33,555 nucleotides of DNA. Origin: Candidatus Omnitrophota bacterium (GTDB taxonomy: Bacteria > Omnitrophota > Gorgyraeia > Duberdicusellales > 4484-171). A program made the translations under genes and the position numbers. How positions within the stretch are numbered: position 1 is the first letter of the stretch; each line of letters starts with the position of its first letter. Location of the stretch: the NCBI GenBank assembly GCA_028703535.1, contig JAQVMQ010000002.1, forward strand, positions 36,730 through 70,284. Direction: 5' to 3'. A model generated the notes under the pieces. It was given only the letters and a program-made list of their open reading frames with translations. It ran no database searches and was not told the origin of the DNA. Of the stretch, positions 1-6,856 are shown one piece after another.

Positions 1-123
1 ATTTGGAGCTTTGATACTTTGGTATTTGGAAAATCTTCAAAATATTTTTTCCTCAACGATGCCGGTTGTTCAAGGATAACCGGAACAGAGGGAAAAGATA
101 AAGGACACTGCCTGTTGACATGA
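1..123 (+). CDS. Possible C-terminus of a DGR target protein, truncated by the window edge
   Basis: Frame 1 is open from the first base to a TGA at 121-123, giving about 40 residues with no start in the window. The translation has a WS near its start, then KYFFLNDAG, and ends KDKGHCLLT. This spacing of a WS, an aromatic-rich strand with NDAG and a closing GHC block loosely resembles the C-terminus of DUF1566/Lcl-like C-type-lectin-fold domains, which are frequent DGR targets. It sits directly upstream of the avd and reverse transcriptase genes, where a DGR target with its variable repeat is normally found. The usual CVR-like ending is absent and no template repeat could be matched, so this could be noncoding DNA or the template repeat itself. 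Confidence 0.3.
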   Translation: MWSFDTLVFGKSSKYFFLNDAGCSRITGTEGKDKGHCLLT

Positions 124-149
124 AATTCAGCGGTGAGGGTTAGTAGGCA

Positions 150-175
150 AAAAAGGAAATAATTGTTTCCTTTTT
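150..175. terminator. Hairpin after the putative DGR target, terminator or DGR recognition hairpin
   Basis: A perfect 10-bp stem (AAAAAGGAAA paired with TTTCCTTTTT) encloses a 6-nt loop and ends in five T residues. It starts 26 bp after the stop of the putative target gene. It may be a simple rho-independent terminator. Some phage DGRs need a hairpin or cruciform just downstream of the variable repeat for efficient retrohoming, so a role there is possible but inferred. Confidence 0.5.
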
Positions 176-218
176 GAATCGAACATCCAAGCCGCGGTGC
201 GGTTGAGCGGTATCCGTA

Positions 219-256
219 AAAAGGGCTGGTTTTCACAGAATAAAGCCGGCCCTTTT
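219..256 (+). terminator. Second hairpin upstream of avd
   Basis: AAAAGGGCTGG pairs with CCGGCCCTTTT (11 bp including one G-U wobble) around a 16-nt loop, followed by CTGTTTTTAG. The structure lies inside the N-terminal extension proposed by the ORF track for the next gene. That argues the extension is untranslated and the hairpin is a terminator or a leader structure. Confidence 0.45.
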
Positions 257-280
257 CTGTTTTTAGGAAGAACAAAAAAT

Positions 281-649
281 ATGGCAATGACAGCGGATCT
301 TTTAATTTTTAAAAAGGCTTATCAGTTAACACAGGAAATTCTTCAAACAACGAAGCTTTTCCCCAAAAGCCAGAGATTTCTAATGGCTTCAAGATTAGAA
401 GAAACATCAATACAGATATTGGAACATATCGTCTGCGCTAATGAGGTTAAAGAAAAGCTGTTCTTTTTAAGCAAGGCAAGCCGGCTTTTGGAGCGTTTGC
501 GTATTCTTATCCGGTTATCTAAAGATACCTGTTACATAGATTTTACCAGATATGAACGTCTATGCCGGGCAGCGGATGAAATTGGCAGGATGCTTGGCGG
601 CTGGATAAAGTATTCATCGGGTAAGAAGAACCGTGAAGACCTTTCGTAA
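281..649 (+). CDS. avd: DGR accessory variability determinant (Avd-like four-helix-bundle protein)
   Basis: The product is 122 residues, small, helical and rich in Lys, Arg and Leu. It begins MAMTADLLIFKKAYQ and has several amphipathic helices (around residues 8-25, 33-55, 57-80 and 88-115), the architecture of the Avd/S23-like four-helix bundle. In known DGRs, Avd binds the reverse transcriptase and template RNA and is needed for mutagenic reverse transcription. The ATG at 281 is preferred over the GTG at 197: AGGAAG lies 10 bp upstream, and the extra N-terminal stretch is occupied by a hairpin. The gene overlaps the reverse transcriptase by 17 bp, suggesting translational coupling. The family call rests on size, composition and position next to a DGR-type RT. 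Confidence 0.75.
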   Translation: MAMTADLLIFKKAYQLTQEILQTTKLFPKSQRFLMASRLEETSIQILEHIVCANEVKEKLFFLSKASRLLERLRILIRLSKDTCYIDFTRYERLCRAADEIGRMLGGWIKYSSGKKNREDLS

Positions 650-1697
650 TCTGTATCCCGAAATCTATACCTTCAAAAATCTCTATGCGGCGTTCCTAAA
701 AGCTAAAAAGTACAAAAGGCAAAGCCGGGATGCCTTGGAGTTTGAATATTACTTAGAGAGAAATCTATTTCGCCTTCAAGATGAACTAAAAGAGTTAACT
801 TTTCTGCCTCGGCGTCCGAAAAAATTAATAGTCTATGAACCGGTAAAAAGGATTATTTCCTGCCCGTCTTTTCGGGACAGAGTTATCCAGCAGGCTCTTT
901 TGCAGGTTATAGCGTCCATATTTGAATGTTCGTTTATATATGATTCCTATGCCTTCCGGGTTGGCAAGGGAACCCATTCTGCTTTAAAAAGGTTTGATTC
1001 GTTTAAGAGAAGAACTGCTCCGCGAAGATTCCCAAACGGTGGTTTTATCTTAAAAGCGGATATTAAAAGTTATTATCCTTGTGTAGATCACGCGGTTTTG
1101 ATTTCGCTTATTGAAAAGAAAATTAAGGATAGTCAAGTCATCGGGCTTATTAAGAGGTTCTTGGAAAACCACTCCTTGGGCGGCAAGGGCATATGTGTCG
1201 GAGGGCCGCTTTCTCAGCTGTTTGCCAATATTTACCTCAGCGAATTAGATTATTATGTTAAGGGTATTTTGAAAGAAAAATTCTACTTAAGATACTGCGA
1301 TGATTTTTTTGTGTTAAAGAAGAAAAGGGAATCTTTAGAGAAGGTGAAAGCCCAAATAGAAGCCTTTTTAAAACAAAGGCTTTGCCTTGAGTTAAACAAG
1401 GATAAGACAGGAATAACAACATCTAATAAAGGGGTAGATTTATTAGGGTATAAAAGTTTTTACTTTTATAGGCTTTTACGTAAGAGAAATGTCCGTTCTT
1501 TTAAGAAAAGGGTATCTTATTGGCAGGAGCAATTTAAGGAGAATAAGATTAGTCTACGAGATATTACTCGCAGCATAAGGGGGTGGATAGAGTACGCGAA
1601 GTATGCTGATAGTTATAAGTTAAGGAAAAAATTATTCAGGGTAAATCTATTTACCAGGATGACGGAGGTCAAGAAGAATAAGAGAGAATTGCCGTAG
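633..1697 (+). CDS. Diversity-generating retroelement reverse transcriptase
   Basis: The product is 354 residues with a complete set of RT motifs. FRDRVIQQALLQVI is followed by the DGR-typical block DSYAFRVGKGTHSAL, then the catalytic motif A region LKADIKSYYPCVDH, then VGGPLSQLFANIYL (motif 4 in the GxxxSQ form typical of DGR enzymes rather than the QG of group II introns and retroviruses). The active site is YCDDFFVL and the thumb side has LLGYKSF. No maturase or endonuclease domain is present. In DGRs this enzyme copies the template repeat with adenine-specific errors, and the cDNA replaces a variable repeat in the target gene. The start is GTG inside the end of avd. The C-terminus is basic. 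Family assignment is secure; activity in this copy is inferred from intact motifs. Confidence 0.9.
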   Translation: MKTFRNLYPEIYTFKNLYAAFLKAKKYKRQSRDALEFEYYLERNLFRLQDELKELTFLPRRPKKLIVYEPVKRIISCPSFRDRVIQQALLQVIASIFECSFIYDSYAFRVGKGTHSALKRFDSFKRRTAPRRFPNGGFILKADIKSYYPCVDHAVLISLIEKKIKDSQVIGLIKRFLENHSLGGKGICVGGPLSQLFANIYLSELDYYVKGILKEKFYLRYCDDFFVLKKKRESLEKVKAQIEAFLKQRLCLELNKDKTGITTSNKGVDLLGYKSFYFYRLLRKRNVRSFKKRVSYWQEQFKENKISLRDITRSIRGWIEYAKYADSYKLRKKLFRVNLFTRMTEVKKNKRELP

Positions 1698-1783
1698 AAG
1701 TAGTTTTAGATAGAGTATGGTTTCCAAAACCAAAGGAGATTAGAGATATTCCGTCTCAAGCGGAATATAAGGATGACGAAGAC

Positions 1784-1813
1784 GCCTGTCTGATGGCAGG
1801 CTTTTCTTTTTTT
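1784..1813 (+). terminator. Rho-independent terminator after the DGR operon
   Basis: GCCTGTC and GGCAGGC form a 7-bp stem (one G-U) with a TGAT loop, followed by TTTTCTTTTTTT. It lies 86 bp past the reverse transcriptase stop. The rest of 1698-1936 contains no recognisable gene or copy of the upstream region. Confidence 0.75.
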
Positions 1814-1936
1814 AGGCTGAAAGCCTTAAGCCTGCACGGAGGCGGACGGAACAAATCAGCTATCATGCTGGGCTTTTACCACGATGAGGTTGCCCCCTTG
1901 CCACTGGCTAGGAAATAGCAAAAACCCCCACCAAGA

Positions 1937-2011
1937 TGGCTGCCCGACCTGGACTCGAACCAGGAAACCAAGAACCAGAATCTTGTGTGTTGCCAATTAC
2001 ACTATCGGGCA
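1937..2011 (-). tRNA. tRNA-Gln (anticodon CUG), CCA encoded
   Basis: On the minus strand the sequence folds into a full cloverleaf: acceptor TGCCCGA/TCGGGCA, D stem GTGT/ACAC, anticodon stem CAAGA/TCTTG with loop TTCTGGT, and T stem CCTGG/CCAGG with loop TTCGAGT. The anticodon CTG reads CAG codons. The weak U1-A72 pair and the G discriminator base are typical of bacterial tRNA-Gln. The four bases after the acceptor stem are G plus CCA, so the 3' CCA is genomically encoded. A run of five T follows about 12 nt downstream on this strand but no clear stem precedes it. Confidence 0.95.
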
Positions 2012-2018
2012 AAACGCC

Positions 2019-2047
2019 ATTTTATTAGGCAAATCGCTTTTTTGCAA
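2019..2047 (-). promoter_or_regulatory. Promoter of the tRNA-Gln gene
   Basis: Read on the minus strand, TTGCAA (2042-2047) and TAAAAT (2019-2024) are separated by 17 bp. The predicted transcription start is around 2012, at or next to the mature tRNA 5' end, so very little leader would be removed. The same TAAAAT box is used before the tRNA-Met at 20611. Confidence 0.6.
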
Positions 2048-2102
2048 GTATATTTTATTGGTATATTTAGAAGATTGCTTAAAGATATAGAGGAAGACCA
2101 GT

Positions 2103-2118
2103 AAAAGTATATACTTTT
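2103..2118. repeat. Perfect 16-bp palindrome between divergent transcription units
   Basis: AAAAGTATATACTTTT is its own reverse complement. It lies upstream of the operon beginning at 2163 and upstream of the minus-strand tRNA-Gln promoter. A dimeric regulator site is possible, but AT-rich palindromes also arise by chance. Confidence 0.4.
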
Positions 2119-2120
2119 GG

Positions 2121-2148
2121 TTTTATTTGACGGTTTTCGGTATATAAT
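2121..2148 (+). promoter_or_regulatory. Candidate promoter of the 2163-8352 operon
   Basis: TATAAT at 2143-2148 is a consensus -10 box. The best-spaced -35 candidate, TTTTAT at 2121-2126, has a 16-bp spacer but is poor; TTGACG at 2127-2132 is a better hexamer but sits only 10 bp away. Transcription would start near 2155, leaving roughly 8 nt before the ATG at 2163 and no room for a normal ribosome binding site. Confidence 0.45.
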
Positions 2149-2162
2149 ATATTTTACTATTT

Positions 2163-3752
2163 ATGATGAATATTCCTATAACTACAATTGAAGATCATCA
2201 CGAAGCGTATTATTTTTGGTTGAAGAATAATATTAAAAATAAACCGCTTGTGCATTTTGATGCGCATATAGACTTTAATTATCACAAAGTCAGACCTTAT
2301 GCGGAAATATTCGCGCAATCGAGGAATAAAGCTGAAATTATAAGACAGACAACTAATAAGGTTATCTTTGATCGATATAAGGGCAGCGAGAAAAGTTTGG
2401 TTAATATAGGGAATTATATTTATTCTGCCATGCGTGATGGGATAGTTTCCGATTTTTATTGGGTTATACCGGGAGATAGGGACGAATTTAACTCATGCCA
2501 AGATTTAGTTTTTAAGGTATTAACAGGATTGGCAGGCCAGAGTGGATTGCAGAAATCTGAATTTATTATAAAAGATGGGCTGATAGAAAAGAATATCTAT
2601 GGGCATAAATTTATAGTTACAACTTTAGAGGATTTGCCTATTATAAATGATGCATTGTGCGATATTGATGTCGATTATCTTACAACAAAAAGTCTTAAAG
2701 TCGCCAGATTTACTGACGAGATAGCCAAACGCGTGCCATGGATTTATCCCGAAGAATTTATGAAAAAAGTTAAGTCTAAACTTCTTGCGCCGGCAGCGGT
2801 AACTATTGCTTATTCGGTAAATGGCGGGTATACTCCGTTATTTTTGAAAATATTTGGGGACCAGCTATTATTGCATTTTACGGGCATGACAGCTTGTGTT
2901 AGCTCTTTTCTTCTTGAGTTGAACGGTAATATCAAATCATTTTGTGATAAAAAATTCTCTGTTGTAAAACAAAAAACAAATGAATTAATTAAAGAAGTAA
3001 AATGTATAAGACTTAAAAAAAGTATTAAAAATAAGGTTTTAGCCCATTTGAACTTTTTGCTGGGAAGGATTTTTTATGCTGAAGGTGACGGTAGAGCATA
3101 CAAACGTGCGTATGATAATATGATTACTTTTGATAAAACATATACTTGTACGGAGAATAATTACGCGAGTTTATATTTTAGTATAAGGGAATTTAAAAAA
3201 GCACAAAAAGAAATCGATGCGGTTTTAAAAGCTAATAAAAATGATATTAAAGCGTTGTGCTTATTTGCTCGGCTATCTGTTCGTAAAAAAGATTTTGGTG
3301 CGGCGATAAGGGCTTACAAAAAGGTTCTGGCTGCAGAAAAGAAAAATTATAAGATAGTGACGGAATTATGCAATATTTATATGATTGAGAGGAAGTATAA
3401 AGACGCGCTTAAACTTATTAAACCGTTAATTCCTAAGGCAGGTATTAACAGGCAGGTGTATGGATTAGCTGCAAGGGCATATGAAGGTGTTGGTGATTAT
3501 GATAAGGCTTTAAAATATTACGATATCGCTCATAAATTCGGCATAGATCTGGATTTATATATACGGCATTTAAAAATAATAAAAAAGTTTTCGTTAAAGG
3601 GAAATCATTTATTATGGGTAAACCGGGCCTATGATGCATTCCATGCTTCAAAGAACGAGATGCTTCAACGCTTTAAAAAGAAAAACAGAGAATATCGCCG
3701 AGTCGTATCGAAGATAAATGAATTAGACAAATTGTTTGCGTATGTTAAATAA
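2163..3752 (+). CDS. UPF0489 (ureohydrolase-like) domain protein with TPR repeats
   Basis: The product has 529 residues and no signal peptide. Residues 1 to about 230 look like the UPF0489 family: LVHFDAHIDF (H31, D33, H35, D37) and CDIDVDYL (around 166-173) resemble the DAHxD and DxD metal-binding motifs of arginase/deacetylase-fold enzymes, and SVNGGYTP follows near 218. From about 310 to 480 there are tandem tetratricopeptide helices (for example KDFGAAIRAYKKVL and GDYDKALKYYDIAHKFG), suggesting a protein-interaction module. It is the first of four tightly packed genes encoding a phosphodiesterase, an ABC exporter and a peptidase fusion, so it may act on or present the exported molecule. 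The reaction is unknown. The start has no visible ribosome binding site; the next codon is also ATG. Confidence 0.7.
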   Translation: MMNIPITTIEDHHEAYYFWLKNNIKNKPLVHFDAHIDFNYHKVRPYAEIFAQSRNKAEIIRQTTNKVIFDRYKGSEKSLVNIGNYIYSAMRDGIVSDFYWVIPGDRDEFNSCQDLVFKVLTGLAGQSGLQKSEFIIKDGLIEKNIYGHKFIVTTLEDLPIINDALCDIDVDYLTTKSLKVARFTDEIAKRVPWIYPEEFMKKVKSKLLAPAAVTIAYSVNGGYTPLFLKIFGDQLLLHFTGMTACVSSFLLELNGNIKSFCDKKFSVVKQKTNELIKEVKCIRLKKSIKNKVLAHLNFLLGRIFYAEGDGRAYKRAYDNMITFDKTYTCTENNYASLYFSIREFKKAQKEIDAVLKANKNDIKALCLFARLSVRKKDFGAAIRAYKKVLAAEKKNYKIVTELCNIYMIERKYKDALKLIKPLIPKAGINRQVYGLAARAYEGVGDYDKALKYYDIAHKFGIDLDLYIRHLKIIKKFSLKGNHLLWVNRAYDAFHASKNEMLQRFKKKNREYRRVVSKINELDKLFAYVK

Positions 3753-5133
3753 AAAAACTCTTATTATAGGCCTTGATTGCTTGTCGCCTTATTTATTTTT
3801 TGATAAATTCTTCAAAGATTTGCCTAACATTAGTAAAATGGCGAAAAATTCTTTGTATGGCAGAATGAGGAGTACGGTGCCGCCGATAACTTCTCCTGCG
3901 TGGATGTCGATGATGACAAGCAGGACGCCCGGTGACTTGGGGATTTACGGGTTTAGGAATAGATCTGATAATTCATATGAGAAAATGTCAATAGTTACCT
4001 CTTTGTCGATTAAAGATAAAACTGTTTGGGATTATCTTGGGAGTGCGGGAAAAAAAAGTATAGCTATAGGTGTCCCGCCGTCTTATCCTCCAAAAAAAAT
4101 AAATGGCATTATGACAGGCTGTTTTCTTGCGCCTGATGATAAAGGAATCTTTGCTTATCCTAAGGAGATATGCGGAGAGATCAAAGAAAAACTGGGTGAA
4201 TATAGAATTGACGTAAGGGATTTCAGGACAGACGATAAAGACCGGTTATTGCAGGAAATATATTCGTTAACAACGAACAGGTTTGGTGTAGCTCAATATT
4301 TGTTAAAAAATAAGCAGTGGGATTTTTTTATGTTTGTAGATATGGGAACGGATAGATTGCATCACGGCTTTTGGCGGTTCTGTGATCCGGAACATAATAA
4401 ATTTGTTAAAAATAATAAGTATAAAAATGTTTTTAAGGATTATTATTTATTTCTTGATAAAAAAGTGGGCGAATTAATGAGTATAATAGATAAAGATACA
4501 ACTGTATATATTGTATCTGACCATGGCGCTAAGAAAATAGACGGTTGTTTCTGTATTAATGAATGGTTAATCAAAAAAGGATATCTTAAATTAAAGGAAT
4601 ATCCCGATAAAGTAGTTAAACTTACGCCGTCTATGATTGATTGGGATAATACGTATGCATGGGGTGAAGGAGGGTATTACGGGCGTGTTTTTTTTAATAT
4701 TAAAGGCCGTGAGCCAAAAGGTATTATAAAAAAGAGTGAACAGGAAAATTTCATTGCCAGACTGAAAAAAGATCTCAACGATATAGAATATATAAATTCA
4801 AAGGCTGATAAAACAATAGTATATGAACCCGGAGAGCTTTATGGCAAGGTCAATGGTGTAGCACCCGACCTGCTTGTTTTTTTTGGCGATTTGTTTTGGC
4901 GTTCGGCAGGTAAAGTGGGGTTTAATAGCATATATACTTTTGATAATGATACAGGCCCTGATGATGCTAATCATGATTGGTGTGGTGTTTTTATGATGTA
5001 TGATAAGTCTATAAAAAAGGGCCGTGAGATTGATGAAACTAGCATATATGATATAGCACCGACAATTTTAAACAATATGGGGTTAGCTGTACCTAAAACT
5101 ATGAGGGGCAAACCTTTAAAAATCAAAAGTTAA
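3742..5133 (+). CDS. Alkaline-phosphatase-superfamily protein, type I phosphodiesterase/nucleotide pyrophosphatase-like
   Basis: The product has 463 residues from the ATG at 3742; the ORF track uses a TTG two codons upstream. The metal and nucleophile positions of the superfamily are visible: GLDC near the N-terminus (D12), the nucleophile threonine in PPITSPAW (T50), TDRLHH (D204, H208), the SDHG motif (D260, H261) and a late HDW histidine. There is no signal peptide, so a cytoplasmic location is expected. The family hydrolyses phosphodiesters, nucleotide pyrophosphates or phosphonates; the substrate here cannot be read from sequence. It overlaps the preceding gene by 11 bp and is followed 10 bp later by an ABC exporter, consistent with co-translation in one operon. 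Confidence 0.8.
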   Translation: MLNKKTLIIGLDCLSPYLFFDKFFKDLPNISKMAKNSLYGRMRSTVPPITSPAWMSMMTSRTPGDLGIYGFRNRSDNSYEKMSIVTSLSIKDKTVWDYLGSAGKKSIAIGVPPSYPPKKINGIMTGCFLAPDDKGIFAYPKEICGEIKEKLGEYRIDVRDFRTDDKDRLLQEIYSLTTNRFGVAQYLLKNKQWDFFMFVDMGTDRLHHGFWRFCDPEHNKFVKNNKYKNVFKDYYLFLDKKVGELMSIIDKDTTVYIVSDHGAKKIDGCFCINEWLIKKGYLKLKEYPDKVVKLTPSMIDWDNTYAWGEGGYYGRVFFNIKGREPKGIIKKSEQENFIARLKKDLNDIEYINSKADKTIVYEPGELYGKVNGVAPDLLVFFGDLFWRSAGKVGFNSIYTFDNDTGPDDANHDWCGVFMMYDKSIKKGREIDETSIYDIAPTILNNMGLAVPKTMRGKPLKIKS

Positions 5134-5143
5134 TAGCTAATGT

Positions 5144-6856
5144 ATGAACTGGACAAAATTTAATAAATTTTTATACAAATATTGGAAACAACAAACTATA
5201 GTTATCGTCATTGGATTATGTGTTTCCCCGATTTCTTTAATTAATCCATATCTGACTAAATTGGTTATTGATAAGGCCTATGGTAATAAAGACCTTAAGC
5301 TCTTTTTTATTTTATCCTGTATAGGGGCATCTGTCTTCTTGTTTCGCGGGCTGATAGATCTTATAAGCGGATATCTAGGCAGATGGATAAATAAGAGAGT
5401 CTTTTTTGATATGCAGATGCATATGTTTGAATATATGCAGAAACTTCCCATGAGTTTTTATGATAACCATTCTACGGGTGAATATATATATCGGATAAAC
5501 AGCGATGTTCGGGCAATGTGTGATTTTGTATGTAATATTATTCCTCAGGTAATAACTTTCGTTCCGCGTCTGATTTTTATTCTGGTAATAGTTTTTGTGA
5601 TGAACTGGAAATTGGCGTTATTGGTTGCTTTGCTTGTGCCTATAACGTATATACATCCTTATTTTTTCGGAAAAAAAATAAGAGATGTTTCAAGAAAAAA
5701 TATACAGAAAACTCAATCTATATTCAAAGAACTGCAGGAAGTGTTTACGCATATGCGTCTAATAAAAGCTTTGGGCACGCAGGATAATGAAATAGTGAAA
5801 TATTATGAAAATTTAAGCAAAAGGTTAAGCTTGGAGCTTAAACAGGAAAGGATATCTCAGGTCAGCGGATTATTTGCGTCAATTTTAAATAAAATAGTTA
5901 TGGGGGTTATAACCCTTTATGGAGGATATCAGGTTATTAAGGGTGAATTTACATTAGGCGGATTGACCGCAACGATGATATATCTTACACAGTTCACTGG
6001 AGTTTTGAAATCTGTCGGCACGGTTTATCAGAAGATAATAGTTAATTCAGTTATAAGCGACAGGCTGTCGGAAATATTTGATTTGAAGACGATTAAGGAT
6101 GATTCTTCAAATGCTCATGATGCGCCGAATATAACTGCAACTATAGAATTCAGAGATGTATCTTTCGGTTATGAAAAAGAAAGCCCGGTTTTAGACGGTG
6201 TTAACTTTAGTATAGGGCCTGGTGAATGTGCCGCTTTTGTCGGGTTGTCGGGATGCGGAAAAACAACGGCTATAGCACTTTTATTGAAATTATATAAACC
6301 TGATAAAGGCAATATTTTTATTGATGGGATGCCTATAAATAAAATAAAAGAAAAAGCTTTTAGAGGTTATGTAAGGGCGGCGCTGCAGAAGCCTTTTTTA
6401 TGGAATGATACTATCGGCAATAATATTTCCTATGGTATAGACAATGTTTCCTTACACGATATCAAGAGTATTTCTAAGGTAACTTGCGCGCAGAAATTTA
6501 TTGAAGATTTGCCTGATAAATATGATTCGGTCATTGGGGAATCAGCATGCAAATTATCGCAAGGCCAAAAACAGCGGTTGGCCGCGGCACGTGCGGTTAT
6601 CGGTAAACCGAAAATTCTGATTTTGGATGAAGCGTTATCGTCCTTAGATTCTCAAACTGAAGATAAAGCAGTTTCAAATATATTTGCTATGTTAGAAAAT
6701 ACGACGATAATTATGGTCTCGCACAGATTATCTGTTGTTAAAAAATCGGATAGAGTTTATTTTTTTAAAGATAGCAAAACAGTTATTTCGGGTACACATG
6801 ATGAGTTATTAAAAAAATATCCGGAATACAGCAATTTATTTGCCTCGCAATTATGA
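5144..6856 (+). CDS. ABC exporter, fused membrane and ATPase domains
   Basis: The product has 570 residues with the layout of a homodimeric type IV exporter half-transporter. The first ~310 residues carry six hydrophobic segments with charged loops (for example IVIVIGLCVSPISLI and FVPRLIFILVIVFVM). The nucleotide-binding domain has Walker A GLSGCGKTT at about 367-375, signature LSQGQKQR at about 471, Walker B ILILDEA near 491, and a SHRLS switch region. There is no N-terminal C39 peptidase domain of the type seen in bacteriocin exporters. The following gene encodes a separate peptidase domain and overlaps this one by 4 bp, which suggests that processing and export are coupled. The transported molecule is unknown; peptide, lipid or glycoconjugate are all possible. 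Confidence 0.9.
   Translation: MNWTKFNKFLYKYWKQQTIVIVIGLCVSPISLINPYLTKLVIDKAYGNKDLKLFFILSCIGASVFLFRGLIDLISGYLGRWINKRVFFDMQMHMFEYMQKLPMSFYDNHSTGEYIYRINSDVRAMCDFVCNIIPQVITFVPRLIFILVIVFVMNWKLALLVALLVPITYIHPYFFGKKIRDVSRKNIQKTQSIFKELQEVFTHMRLIKALGTQDNEIVKYYENLSKRLSLELKQERISQVSGLFASILNKIVMGVITLYGGYQVIKGEFTLGGLTATMIYLTQFTGVLKSVGTVYQKIIVNSVISDRLSEIFDLKTIKDDSSNAHDAPNITATIEFRDVSFGYEKESPVLDGVNFSIGPGECAAFVGLSGCGKTTAIALLLKLYKPDKGNIFIDGMPINKIKEKAFRGYVRAALQKPFLWNDTIGNNISYGIDNVSLHDIKSISKVTCAQKFIEDLPDKYDSVIGESACKLSQGQKQRLAAARAVIGKPKILILDEALSSLDSQTEDKAVSNIFAMLENTTIIMVSHRLSVVKKSDRVYFFKDSKTVISGTHDELLKKYPEYSNLFASQL

Noticed and set aside
197-280. N-terminal extension of the avd ORF from a GTG at 197
   Set aside because: It runs through an 11-bp hairpin with a T-tract and has no ribosome binding site; the ATG at 281 has AGGAAG at a reasonable distance.
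633-1697. Group II intron maturase or retron reverse transcriptase
   Set aside because: Motif 4 has SQ rather than the QG usual in intron and retroviral enzymes, there is no maturase or endonuclease domain, no intron RNA domain V is seen, and an Avd-like gene overlaps it.
1884-2090. 68-residue ORF in the track
   Set aside because: It is the antisense reading of the tRNA-Gln gene; the GCPTWTRTRKPRTR stretch is a common artefact of translating tRNA complements.
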